Below, in pieces: positions 34,131-45,547 of a stretch of 64,000 nucleotides of DNA (its first letter is position 1; the number at the start of each line of letters is the position of its first letter). The notes below the pieces were generated by a model. The model was not told the DNA's origin. It worked only from the letters and a program-made list of their open reading frames with translations, and did no database searches. Location of the stretch: positions 1,117,033-1,181,032 of the forward strand of contig LSYV01000022.1 of the NCBI GenBank assembly GCA_001584585.1, read 5' to 3'. A program made the translations under genes and the position numbers. Source of the DNA: Gonium pectorale (lineage: Eukaryota > Chlorophyta > Chlorophyceae > Chlamydomonadales > Volvocaceae).

Positions 34131-36427
34131 GCGACCGGTGCCATGTATGGCTCGGCCTGCAAAGTCAAATGAAAGAGAGAGGGGAGCAGGTGCGTATACC
34201 GCCATCCGGCAAAGCTTACAAGATGCGAATGCTATGTATCTCCTGAAATTCCACAAGCGATTCATGGATGCAAGGTGGGGATCTCGAGCGACACGGGAGC
34301 GCGTGCGTGTTACGTACATACAGTGCGTGCGTGTGTGTGCGGATGCGTACGTGTGTCTCCCGGGTTACGTATCCACGGCTTGAGTTTAGAGTTTAGAGCT
34401 TATGGCTGATGCGCCAAGCATATGCATGTGCGTGTGCGCAATGCAAGTAAGCGCTGCCGAGTTAACACGGGGTGCGCCTCTGTCTTTCGTGCCCGAACTG
34501 TTCATACGGCTGTGTACATATCGGCACCGGCGTTGCCCGCTGCTGCACCCTTCCTCCTGAGGGAGGGGGCTGAATAGCTTGATTCCTTTTTTGTCTCGTA
34601 TCACCTGCTGAAAGATGCAGTGGCTTGAATGCCTTAATTTGGTACATAAATAAGTTGCGTGAACTCGAGTCCGGATCGGACCAGGCTTGTCCTGGAAGCG
34701 ACTTTCATCCATCTAGCCCCTAGTTAGCCTGTCCTGTCGTCCGGCCACTGAGACGTGGCGCTGTGCACCAGGTTAGGGTAGTTGAAGGCCATAACATCTC
34801 GGTCTAGGCAGGCCCTTGTTTACTGTCGTCAGCTGGCGTCGGCGCTACGGTTGGCTTGCAGCTTGTTGGTTGTAGTGCCGTACGTGAGGTCCTGCCATGC
34901 CCAGGTTTACCGTACAAAGCACACACGCGCACCATTCATACAGAGCGCTTTGCACGTGTGCTGGTGCTATGTTCGCTGGTTAGTCAGTCTGTGGTCGACT
35001 GAAATAAATGGCAAGCTGCGCTTTTGCAGGAGGGAATAGCGGCCCCAGGCCATTGCTGCGGCAGCCCGAAAGGAGGACTCGGATCGGAAAGGATGGACTA
35101 CTGGAAGGATGGACTGGTGGGCGGACGGTGGAGTGTGTGAGGGAGGGAGCCGTGGATGGAACACGGCGAAGTGTGAGATGTTGGCCGATGAGCACACGGG
35201 TTGTTGCGTGCGAATCGCGATCCCCTGGATGCACCTTGGGTGGGTGGATGCACCACAGTTGCAGCACGCGCAGCTGGGGTCGTGTACCGCTGGTGGACTT
35301 GCCAAACGTTTGGAGCTGTGGCCGACAGTTTCCGGTACAAATTATTCATGGCTTCAGAGATGTAACACCGTGGCTGGTGTTCATAAGCAATACGTCCGCG
35401 CATGCCATTCGCACTCACTGGCGTTGTCCGCTATGCCTTGCCTTGCCCCAAGACGCCTACGGGTAAGGGTGTTTATGTCACGTATGCGATACGGAGTGCA
35501 GAAAACAGGTATAAGATTGAGCGAGCAGAGGTATCCTAGCCGGCAGTCCGTGAACCCTCTATCGCGCCCGAACTCAAAAGACCCCCGAGCAACTTAACGC
35601 TGGTTTGCTGGGCAGGGTCCCTGGGCTGGGCTGGGCTTGTGGACTGGGCTGGTGGAGCGGTGCATATGTATACATAGTGGCTCCCTTTTCCCTTGCAGCG
35701 TCGTAAGTTCGTTCTTCTCGGAGCCACCTCTTCGACCATTCAGTCCTGAAGATGCGATGTGTAGTAGCACCGGTAGCGTGGCTTACTACACTGAAAGGGA
35801 TGCCAGGGCAGCTGGGGCCGCTGGGGCCACGTTACCGGGCAAGCAGGGCATTGCAGGAGTTTGTCTCCAACTGGTTGAAGACCCGCTGGCCGCTGTCGGC
35901 AACATGGCAACCAGTCGAATTGGAGAGTACGGTTGCAAGAGCCGCGTACTCACGGCTTATCCGCCCGGAGCAGCTAGCAGCCGCAAGCAAACTTGCAGGG
36001 GCGACGCCATCTCGTGCCCTATGTCATGAAAGCTCTGGGTAAGCTGGACTGGCCAGCAAGAGCACGAGTCACAGTGTCGTAGTCCTATGGCTCATGACAC
36101 TGCTGGCTGACACGGTTGGTAGCATCGACATGTAAGGGTATGCCTTGATGGGACATGAAAGGACTTAAATACATACTAAGCGCGGATTTGTGCACCTGGG
36201 ACACGTGTTCAGGAAGCGAAGCTGTAGAGCTAGAATGGGGTGAGTAAGACGGTTCAAAGGCGGGAAACCAGATCCACCCGGCTTTCATCGTTCCTTGGGC
36301 CATTGCCTGACTTGCCACTAAGAATCTAAAATCTTATTGACTCTGTTGCGCTTCTGCATAGGTGTAGGCTGGACGTGAAATTTGCCGTGAAGGGATATGA
36401 AGTAGCTGTTTAGAGGAACAGGGCCCA
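34131..36427. other. spacer between the protease and ORC5
   Basis: Probably begins with the protease 3' UTR; TGTAA occurs at about 35361 and 36131, both far from the stop codon. A short tandem GAGTTTA unit sits at about 34382-34396. One open frame is described separately. Otherwise nothing recognisable. Confidence 0.35.
35752..36042 (+). CDS. small hypothetical ORF, weak support
   Basis: A 96-codon frame starts MRCVVAPVAW and contains a helix-like stretch, ARAAYSRLIRPEQLAAASKL. A possible splice donor (GTAAGC) at about 36038, just before the stop codon, would allow continuation. No family is recognised. It lies about 390 bp before ORC5 on the same strand, could be upstream transcribed sequence, and may be chance. 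Confidence 0.2.
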   Translation: MRCVVAPVAWLTTLKGMPGQLGPLGPRYRASRALQEFVSNWLKTRWPLSATWQPVELESTVARAAYSRLIRPEQLAAASKLAGATPSRALCHESSG

Positions 36428-39400
36428 ATGGCGAGCGCAATGATGGAGAGCGTGGCCAGGAGGTGGCCTGGGCGCGAAAGTCAGGTGCAAAGGCATGGCC
36501 TTCCCAGCTCATTTCCTTTGAAGACTTCGTTACAGGATTTGCTCGCAACTCCTCCCCAAACAGATTGCAATGCTACATGAATGGCTGTCGGAGCGCGTGG
36601 GCTCGCACCTCATCGTGCATGGCCCATCTGGCACCGGCAAGACTGGAGTCGTGCGGTACGCTTGGCAGCCTCAGCAAGGGAGAGGGGGGCTGAATTCAGC
36701 CTGCATGGTGCTTGTCCCCTGCACCACCCCACTTACGAAGCAACCCCTCGCAAGTCCGTTGAGCCCATCGTCTCACAGCTCTTCGCTTGATACCCTCATC
36801 GCAGGCATTGCCTGGAGACTTGGGGCCGCCGCTTCGCTTACTTACCATTACCGCAGGTGCGACCCTGCTCGGGCGTGTCGCATGTACACTGCGGGTGTCG
36901 TCAGGAGCACGGTTCATGTCTTGGCCTCTGCCGGAACGGCGGAACAGATGGGGGACGTGCAGCTCGCCGCACTGCCATTCGGAGGCTTACGGGTACAGAT
37001 ATGGCATCTATTTGAGGTTGAAGGGAGCAGGTGCATGGAGCAGCACTGGGATGGCGGGTTTGAAGGACCGCACAGAGGCAGCGACCGCTCCACCGGCGCC
37101 GCCTCCTTTCGTCGCTCGCCCCTCTCCTCGCCCCGCCTACTCTCCCTTTCCTCACCCTCCACCTGCTTCCCGTTCCGCTCGCCCTTCTCTCCTCCCCACG
37201 AAGATCAGGGGCACACGCGACGCGACGGGCCGGCAGCTCCTGGAACCGCGCCTCCAACCCACCCCAACTGAACACGCCGCACACCACCTCGCGCTTCCCG
37301 CCTCCTCCCCCGCCCCGCTCCCCCTGCTCCCGCCCCTCTGCTGCCTGGTCCCTGCTTCTCAGGAGTACAAGCTGCGGCAGATGTTCAACGCGCTGCTGTC
37401 GCAGCTGTGGGTCCACGCGGGCGTGAAGCGCAAGCGGGAGGGAGGTTTCGGAGCCACGGCCGGGGCGGACAGCTGGAACGAGTTCGCCGAGGCCATTGCG
37501 GGTGATGCGGCAGGGGGCCCGGGGCCGGGGCGGGGGAGGGCGCCCGTCACAGTGAGGCAGCGATGACATGTTTGCTGTGTGCTGCATATGTGAAGCTGTG
37601 CCAGGCCAAACGGGCCCCTGACCCCACCTGACCCTTCCAGTGACGCCAGCCTGGAACTGGCTCGGTTCCCAGGCCAGCTCCTTTCCGCGCCGCTGTACCG
37701 CCGGTCGCTGCCCGTCGCCCGCCACTACCCTGCGCCGCAGAGATCTGCCACCGCATTCCTCGCATCCCCAGCCCACCTGCCGTGATCCTCTCCCTTCCGC
37801 TGACGCTCGGCCCGACTGGGAATGGAACAACAACTGCACGCGCCTAGGTTTCCTCCCCGGTATCGAGAAAGCCGTCTGCGCCCCTAAACCCCGAACACCT
37901 GTCCTAAGCCCTGCGCCCAAAGCCACTCCAGTGTTAGCGCCTCCTCTAGCCTGTTATGGTGTGCCGCCCCAACCCCCTCACCCATCGTTTGCTCCCGGCC
38001 CCCCCAGACGTCTGCCCGCCCTCGGCGCAGCACGTGTCGGTTCTGGCCCTTGACAACATGGAGTGGGGGGCGCACCGGAACCTGCTGCCGCAGCTGCTGG
38101 CGGCCATTCGGGTGGGGCCTGTGGGCGGCGACCCCGTTCCACAGCACCACGCCGGGGGGGGGGAGGAATGGGAGGCCCGGGCTGGGGCGGAGGGGACCAG
38201 GGCTGGAGGAAACGGAAAAGGCGAACAGCGGGGTGGTGGGGGCAGCGGAGAAAGGCCCGCGCGCGCGCCCTGAGCGCATGCCCCCCACACGCGGGAACTC
38301 ACGCTTGGGTGTACTCGAGGCTGCTCTGCCCTGCCCAGTAATGGGATGGGTTGAGAGGTTCGGTCTTCGGTGCGATGTCTCCCGTGTCGTGCGTTCCCGG
38401 ACCTGCACACAAACCGAGGCGCCCCCCGCCCACCGGGGCGCCTCCGCGCCGTGCGCGCGCCGTACGTCGCCCCGCCCACCTCCCTGTGCTCCTTGTTCGC
38501 GCTCCCCGCGCCCCGTATCCACCCTCGCAGTGGCGTCGCGCGAGCGTGGTGGTAATCGCAATCACCTCCACCGCGCCGCAGGTGTGGGCCGTGAGCCGGG
38601 TGTGAGGCTTTTCGACGGCTTCATGTCGGGGGACGGGTCCGGGTTCGAGGACGGCCTACCGGTTCACCGGAGGAAGAACGAGGGGTGGGATGAGAGGGAC
38701 TGGCAGTCATCCCGGCTGCCGCTGCGCGGAAGCGTTGGCCACGACGGGGCCGACAGCCATTCTGCGTGCACGGGTGGCCTCGTGGGGCTCCCCTTCCTAG
38801 ACCACCGCTCTGACTTCTCCCCTGTCCCCGTGCCGCGCCTGACGCGTAGAAGGTCCCAAGTTCCTAGCCCATGCTGCAAAACCCCCAACCCCCAACCGCC
38901 CTCACTCCTCCCTGCCCAGGACCTCCGGTTCGGCTCGGGCCTGGGCCTGCCCCTGCCGATGATGCGCTCGCTGCACTTCCCCGCGTACGACCGAGAGCAG
39001 CTGTGCGCGGCGCTGGCGGCGGTGAGCAAGCCCCCGCCCTTGCCCCCAAGGGGATGGGGCGCTGGTTGGAACGGTTGATAGGGAGGGCAGAGGTTTGGCG
39101 GGGGCGGGGTGGGGGTGCAGATTGGGGGATTTGCGGAATGAATTGCAGAGGGGAGGGCGCCCGGAGGGAGTGCTGGTGGCGGCGAGCTAAGGAGGGAATG
39201 GGGCGGGTGCGTGAAGGAGCGCTGCAGACGGGGCGCAGTTGGACGTAAATCGGGCCGGCGCTCAGGAAGCGGGTATGCGTGGTGAGCTCTCGGAGGATGA
39301 GAACCAGCAGCAAGGGTTGGGGAGTGACGCAGATGCGGCGTGGGAGCAGGGGGCCTGCAAATGCGCGAGCGTCGGGGGCCATGCCCCGGTCTGCATGCCT

Positions 39401-42400
39401 GGTTGGAGCTCTCCTCGCGCAGCTCTGCCCCTAACTCCATTCTCCCCCACCCCAACCCCGCTTCCTGCGGGTAGACGCCGGTCCTACTTCTTTTGACCCC
39501 CGCCTCCTTCCCGCGCCGCAGGACCCGCCCAGCGCCTGCGGTAACGCCGCCGCTGCAGCGCCCTCGTGCGGCCTCCGCAGCCCGCGCGGCGCCTCCTCCT
39601 CTGGCTCCCCTCGCCCCTCTCCGGACCTGTACGCGGCCTTCGTGTCAGCCTACGTGGTGACTCCCTTCAGCCCGCTGAGCCGCAGCGCTGCGGACCTGGC
39701 GGCGGTGGCGGGCTGGCTGTGGCCGCTGTACAGCCGGCCTCTGGAGGCGGGGCAGGTGGGGCCCGACGAGGAGGGTAATGGGAATGGGCCGGTGGTTTTG
39801 GGTTATTGCGCCGCCGTTTCCGGTGGCAGCGGGTGTGCCGCCGGTGGCACCCGCCATGTGCGGGCGATTGCGGGCGGATGGGCCCCTCGAGCCGGGCAGG
39901 GCGGGAGGGGGGAAGGCAGCTGGAGCGGGTGGTGGTATGGAGGCTGCGGCAATGCACTGCCAACGGTTGGCTCATTGCTGCGGCCGACGGGAAAGAGCGC
40001 CGATCAGCGGGCTGGGGCCCGAAGGCGAGGTGATGGGCGGCACTCAAGACGGCGTTGCTGTCTGGGCTGGGCTGGAGTGGAGTGACTATCCGGGGCACGC
40101 GCCTGTCTGCGAGGCACTGCCAAGGTGGCACACGGGTGCCACGGGCGTCCCTGTGCCCGCAACTCTCATACACACGTTTCCACGGACCCCAATCGCTTGT
40201 CCCGGCACTGTCCGCCGCCCCCCTTTCCCCACTAACCCATGAACTGCCTCTGGCCACCTGGTTCTCTTACTGGGTGTTTCCCCGATCCCCTCGCTTCCCC
40301 CGCGCCGGCACCTCACCCCCCGGCCCGGCCACTTTTGATCTCGTGTCCCGACTCTGGCTGCGCCCCGTCCCGCAGGTCCGCGCGGACGCGCCCGTGGAGT
40401 CGCTGTTCCGGCAGCTGGACGGCCCCATGAAGCGCAGCGACGTGGTGAGGCGGCTGCTGGAGGCCTTCCGACCTGGCATGCGCAGCCCGCCGCCGGGGCT
40501 GCTGCAGGCAGCGGCAACGGCCATGGCCGCGGCGGGAGCCGCCGGGGGCGCAGGCCGCGGCGGCAGCGCCGCCAATGGCGCCGAGCATGGTGGTGGCAGC
40601 GGTGGTGCCGGCGGCGATGCTGACGGGGGCGGGGCGCTGGTACTCAACCTGGGCAAGGCGGCCAAGCTGCTGCTGCTGGCGGGTGAGGGTTTTGCGGTCA
40701 TGGGAGTGGGAATGGATACACACTGTCGTACAGACGGCGGCGTTTATGGTGTGTGGGGGCCTAGCTTGGCTGGGATTGGTGTGTGGCACGCGATCGAGGG
40801 CTTTACACACCTTGATTCCAACCAGGTGCGCCACCCTTTGTGCCATGTGTGTTGAAAAGAAAAACGCCATGTGTGTGTGTGTGTGTTTGTGCCGGCCGCA
40901 TGCCATCATTCCATGCTTGCCCACCTTCATAATCCATTCTCATTCCGCACCCTGCGACGCGCCCCTATCCGTCTGTGCCGCAGCCTTTGTGGCCAGCCGC
41001 AACAAGCCCACGCTGGACAAGGAGCTGTTTGAGTTCCGCAAGCGGGCCGGGACGGGACGGCGAAGGGGAGGAGCAGGCGCGGGCAGGGCGGGGGAGCAGC
41101 AGCAGGAGGCCGACCGGCAGGTGCGGCCGGTGGCGGTGACAGTGTCGGGCGTTGGCGCCATCCTGATTCAAGTGGGCAGCAAGTGGGCAATCCGAGTGGA
41201 ATGCGGACGTTTGGGTCAATGCACACGGCGGGGGCGCGGACGGGCTGATGGGAATATGTGGGGGGGGGCGGCAAGGCCACGGCGGAGAGGGGCCTTTCTG
41301 AATGACGATGCAGCTGGGTGTGCTGCAGGGTCCGGAGCCCACCTGCGCTTGTGCGCCGTGTGAGTTCGCTCTTGTACCGCTCCTCATACGGGGCGTAGCA
41401 GCAACGCGCCGACGAGGCCTCTTGGGCTGCCAGCGACACCTGACCCACCCGGCGGCCCCCCCCCATCCCCCAGGCTGAGGCGGCCAAGGAGGCGCGGCTC
41501 AAGGGCCCGCACGCCTTCCCGCTTACCCGCCTCACCTCCATCTTCCACCGCCTGTGGGCAGCCGCGCCGTCGCTCGAGCACGAGCTGTACGGAAACCTGT
41601 ACGGCAAGGGCCCCTCGGCCGCCGACGGGGACGTGGTGGACATCGACCTGGCGACCGGCTTCGCGGGCGGGCGAACCGGGATCGAGGTGGGACTGGGGGT
41701 GGGGGAGAAGAGGAGAGGGTCGGCTTCAAGGGCTTCGGGCAACCTTGCTAGAGAAGCCCGGGGCGCGTGCCGTCCCGTTGCCGCCCGGTCCAAAGTGACG
41801 GCGGAGGCGAGGACCGGAAGGGTGTGGGTGTGGGCAACGACGGGGCCGGGACCGGAGCCGCAAGGAGTGTGGCGTCAGGGAGCGTGTGGGCGGCCGTACC
41901 GGGGCAGACGTGGGAGTTTGGGAGGGAATACCGTACACCATACACCATACACCGGAAAGCTGCTGCCCGGGCTGTAGGCGGGACCGACTCCGAGAGGGCA
42001 GTTTGCAGCGGCGTCCAGACAGGCAGGCGTGTGAGCGGGCTGGGCGGCTGGCGACTGGCGACCGGTGCAGCACGTGGTGCCCCCCGGGGCCGCGTGAGTG
42101 TGGGCGAGGTGCCGACCCAACCCAGACGAGCGGTATAGCGACTCACATAGCTGGCCCGGCTGCGTCCTCTTAACTCTCCGCGCCCGCGCTCACTTCCCGA
42201 CAACAGGCCGTGTGGAGCCAGAGCACGGCCGTGCTCAGCACCGTCACCGGGCTGCAGGTGGGGAGGCCCGGGCTGTGCCGCGTCCTTACTTGGTCCCCGG
42301 AAAGGGCTGGGAGGTGCTCTTCGCCGCGAGGCAAGGGCTCCGGACGCACACGCCCACATGCGACTGCCCACGGATGGAAAGAACAGCGGCGTCTTCCCTT

Positions 42401-43100
42401 ACCCGCCTCCTGCATGGCCTCTCCCGTGCGCCCTTACCGAACCCGCCACCCTGCCCACCCTACGCCCGCCTCCCCCGCCTCCGCCTCTTCCGTCACACAG
42501 GGCATGGGCCTGCTGGCCAAGGTGCGCCGCGCAGGGCGGATTGCGCGGAAGGGCAGGTTGTTTAGGACGGAACAGTTTCGCGGCGAGATGGCGGGACTAA
42601 ATGCTAGTGTGGCCCGTGTGGCCTGGCGCATCAGGTTAACCATGAGGCCGTATTCGAGCGACAGGCCCGCTGCTCCATAATGAGAAATGGCCCCGCCCGC
42701 TGTCCGGCTGCTCAGGATACCCCTCTCCACACATTCAACCCAACCCATGAAGAGTGGCTTGGACGACGACCTGTCCTGACCTCGGCTCTGTGCCCGCAGC
42801 CTTGCTCCGCGTCGGCATCTCCGCCTCCTTCCTCCTCAACCCTTGCCAAGTGCACAACCAACACCGCATGCACCCAAACCCACAACAGCACGGCTCGGGG
42901 AACAGCCCGTCTCGCATCGTGCTCCTCCACCTCCGCCTCCAGAACCAACTTACCCTTGCCAAATCCCCCAACAGCACGGCGCGGCGGACGACCCGCTGGA
43001 GCAGCCCCGCTTCACGTGCGGCCTGGGCGAGGACCTAGCGCTGAAGCTGGCGGCCGACGTGGGGCTCAACCTGCAAAACTATCTCATGTACGACAAATAG
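36428..43100 (+). CDS. ORC5: ORC5, origin recognition complex subunit 5
   Basis: AAA+-type subunit of the nuclear complex that marks replication origins and helps load MCM. Fourteen exons close in phase to 567 codons: 36428-36484, 36564-36655, 36805-36856, 37363-37501, 38008-38111, 38531-38599, 38920-39021, 39522-39755, 40376-40682, 40984-41120, 41474-41686, 42207-42257, 42501-42521, 42975-43100. The start MASAMMESVARRWPGRESQI matches the conserved FPGR-x-Q-I opening. Walker A is GPSGTGKT (residues 39-46), followed by VVRHCLETWG. The Walker B-like strand is VSVLALDNMEW. Later blocks match family order: SVVVIAITSTAP, SLHFPAY, DLYAAFVSAYVVTPF, ASRNKPTLDKELF and GPHAFPLTRL. The ending RFTCGLGEDLALKLAADVGL, then NLQNYLMYDK, resembles the ORC5 C-terminus. 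Human ORC5 is 435 residues; the excess is in Gly/Ala-rich inserts. The weakest part is exons 3-4, where the expected VNC/VDC block reads YLPLPQEYKLRQMF. Confidence 0.9.
40869..40885. repeat. TG microsatellite in an ORC5 intron
   Basis: Alternating TG runs for about 17 bases, then TTGTG, inside the intron between exons 9 and 10. Likely length-variable and without coding effect. Confidence 0.85.
42785..42910. repeat. repeat copy in the last ORC5 intron, matching 56665-56770
   Basis: The stretch CATCTCCGCCTCCTTCCT, a tract of ...CAACCCTT...AAGTGC..AACCAAC and ACAACAGCACGGCT occur in the same order at 56670-56755. Its right end AACAGCACGGC is repeated at the true acceptor of the last exon (about 42971), suggesting a small local duplication at the splice site. 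Confidence 0.65.
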
Positions 43101-43745
43101 TTGGCGGCTGTGCGCCTGTCGTTGGTGGTTGTTGGTACGTTGACGGGCGGGCGTGGGGGGCGAGCAGGCTAGCACCTGGCGCGGAGGCCAATGGTGGCGG
43201 CTGCAAAGCAGTGGGCACAGGCCTTTGCGGCCCTTTGGCTGTGGGAGGTGGAGGCCGTGGGCGGTGCAGGTCGTGGACGCAAAGGAGCCGCATGCCTCGC
43301 GGAAGCGGGCATGCCGCGGGCTGCTAGGACTTCATGCCAGGTCACGCAGTCGGGCGTTATGATTGGCCAGGCAGGTGTCGCGGAGGGGCAATAGCGGCGG
43401 CGGCTGATGGAGCCGCGGGGCGTGTTGTTGTCGCTGCTGTCGCGCCGCGAGAGGGACTGTACATTGCGTTGAGGCCCGTACTTGGCGGCTTCAGCAAGCC
43501 TGCGCGGCAAATAAGGGGTCGGACGCAGGATCTGCAGCTTGGCGGGCGTGATGCGCTCGGCGTTCATGTTGTGGTGGGCTTTGGTGGTGGGCGTTGCGAG
43601 GGTCCTCCCTTTATCAGCGGACATCTAATAGGGCCGCCTTGACACGGTAACCTTTCCCACATAAGATGAAACACCCAGAGGCAGAGCTGGTGACCTCGCA
43701 GCGCTTGCGCTGCTTGGCGGAGGAACGCAGAGCGGCTAGCGGCAA
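43101..43745. other. ORC5 3' flank
   Basis: The flank lies between the ORC5 stop codon and the tail of the retroelement relic. It contains the diverged repeat listed at 43150-43470. I find no TGTAA polyadenylation motif in this stretch, so the ORC5 mRNA end is not located. Confidence 0.4.
43150..43470. repeat. repeat copy downstream of ORC5, matching about 56805-57120
   Basis: Shared ordered blocks include GCGGCTGCAAAGC / GCAGCTGCAAAGC, GCCTTTGCGGCC, GTGGGAGGTGG / TTGGGAGGTGG, GTGGACGCAAAGGAGCC, GCGGGCAT and CGGGCGT(T)ATGA(T/C)TGGCC. The copies are clearly diverged, with indels. Confidence 0.65.
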
Positions 43746-43948
43746 CAGGTTACAGGTTACAGGTTACACGTCCGTCAAAGCCGGGGGGGCCATGGACGAA
43801 TTGCAAATATTGGGGTGGGGGAGCGGGTTATGGTCCTCATCTCTACCCTGCTTCAGCGCCTGACGCCGAAGAATGGCGTGCCTGGTATCCCAGACAGCCT
43901 GTAGGTAGGCTCCTACCGCAGCTGGCGGGGCCTCCTTCATCATAGTAA

Positions 43949-44482
43949 TCATGTTACGATGCCTAAAGCCCAAAGCAGTCTCGAATGGTCGCGGAGTTGC
44001 TCATAGCATGGGCATTCGCAGAACACATGTAGTTCATCCTCTACGGCCGCGGCGTCACCACAGGCTTTGCACGTTCGCTCAGCCCGGGCTCGCCCATTGG
44101 GCCGGTTCACCTCCGTCTCCCAACATCCTAGCCTGAACCGCATCAACGTTTGGTGCATGCTGGGTGCCATCACAGTCGCCGTGTGCAAAGGGTCCCCCAT
44201 CCAGCTGGCATACCGGCACATCTTAACTCCCGTCTCGCCGCTAGGGAAGTCGCGGGGTGCTCCAGTCACATGGGGCAGCCGCCACCGAGCATCAAGCCTG
44301 TCAGCAAAGCTATCCAATACTTTGCCAATGGGTATGAGCACCGACGCGAAGTGTGTTACCCGCGCGCTACCCGTCAGTCCCTCGGGGCGACGGATACCCG
44401 CATCAGCAAGGAAGCGCAGTGCCCCTGCTGCCCAGCAATCAGTCACCCCATCGACAAGCGCTAGCCTCAGGTCTGCCACGAA
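43949..44482 (-). pseudogene. RT C-terminal fragment, left copy
   Basis: The minus-strand frame from the gap edge encodes ADLRLALVDGVTDCWAAG through YEQLRDHSRLLWALGIVT and a stop. It is the same peptide as the end of the right-hand copy. It is truncated by the 20-N gap and has no independent start. Confidence 0.8.
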
Positions 44483-44502
44483 NNNNNNNNNNNNNNNNNN
44501 NN
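44483..44502. other. assembly gap (20 N)
   Basis: Exactly 20 N lie between the two near-identical 640 bp copies. It has the same default length as the gap at 3624-3643. Confidence 0.95.
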
Positions 44503-44608
44503 ACCCTGCTTCAGCGCCTGACGCCGAAAGAAATGGCGTGCCTGGTATCCCAGACAGCCTGTAGGTAGGCTCCTACCGCAGCTGGCGGGGCCTCCCTCAT
44601 CATAGTAA

Positions 44609-45547
44609 TCATGTTACGATGCCTAAAGCCCAAAGCAGTCTCGAATGGTCGCGGAGTTGCTCATAGCATGGGCATTCGCAGAACACATGTAGTTCATCCT
44701 CTACGGCCGCGGCGTCACCACAGGCTTTGCACGTTCGCTCAGCCCGGGCTCGCCCATTGGGCCGGTTCACCTCCGTCTCCCAACATCCTAGCCTGAACCG
44801 CATCAACGTTTGGTGCATGCTGGGTGCCATCACAGTCGCCGTGTGCAAAGGGTCCCCCATCCAGCTGGCATACCGGCACATCTTAACTCCCGTCTCGCCG
44901 CTAGGGAAGTCGCGGGGTGCTCCAGTCACATGGGGCAGCCGCCACCGAGCATCAAGCCTGTCAGCAAAGCTATCCAATACTTTGCCAATGGGTATGAGCA
45001 CCGACGCGAAGTGTGTTACCCGCGCGCTACCCGTCAGTCCCTCGGGGCGACGGATACCCGCATCAGCAAGGAAGCGCAGTGCCCCTGCTGCCCAGCAATC
45101 AGTCACCCCATCGACAAGCGCTAGCCTCAGGTCTGCCACGAAGGCCCGGTGGCACAGCGTATCGGGGCGCTCTACCATTCCGTTCCAGAACCGTAAGACG
45201 AGCTTAGCCCAGTGGTACTGGAGCGGCCTCTGCGCCAACTCTCGGCAGAGCAGTGCTTGGGTAGGGGCGCGTGCTCCCACCACCGTTCGCATATAGGCCC
45301 TCTGCTCCTCAACCATGGGGTTCGTCATGGCACTTTCAAAAGACACATTGATGAAGTCGGGGCCCCACACCTGAGCCCCATAAGAGAACACCGGCGCTGC
45401 TAGTGTCCAGAACAACTCCATACCCAGTTTAGGCACGTGAATCTTATTCTCCCGACACAAAGCAATGAGGGAATGCATGGCTCGCCTCCCAGACTTCAGG
45501 AGCTCTCCCGTGCACCCGGTGAAGCACCGTCCTTGCCCGTACGTCAA
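44609..45547 (-). pseudogene. RT C-terminal half, right copy
   Basis: A 312-codon frame runs from TYGQGRCFTGCTGELLKSGR to the same end, ALGIVT. It includes APVFSYGAQVWGPDF, typical of the segment after the RT thumb in LINE proteins, and the Cys/His knuckle. The upstream RT sequence continues in another frame (45544-45864), so a one-base shift at about 45547 separates the two. Confidence 0.8.

Larger units (their letters stand above)
43845..45142. repeat. near-identical direct repeat of about 640 bp flanking a 20-N gap
   Basis: 43845-44482 and 44503-45142 are the same sequence apart from a 2-base length difference near the start (GCCGAAGAATGG against GCCGAAAGAAATGG) and one T/C change (43936 against 44596). 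Both copies end on the same base, GCCACGAA. The most likely cause is two overlapping contig ends left unmerged. Confidence 0.9.

Noticed and set aside
36901..37926. 341-codon minus-strand frame over ORC5
   Set aside because: It covers ORC5 introns and antisense exons; the plus-strand model is phase-consistent and family-supported.
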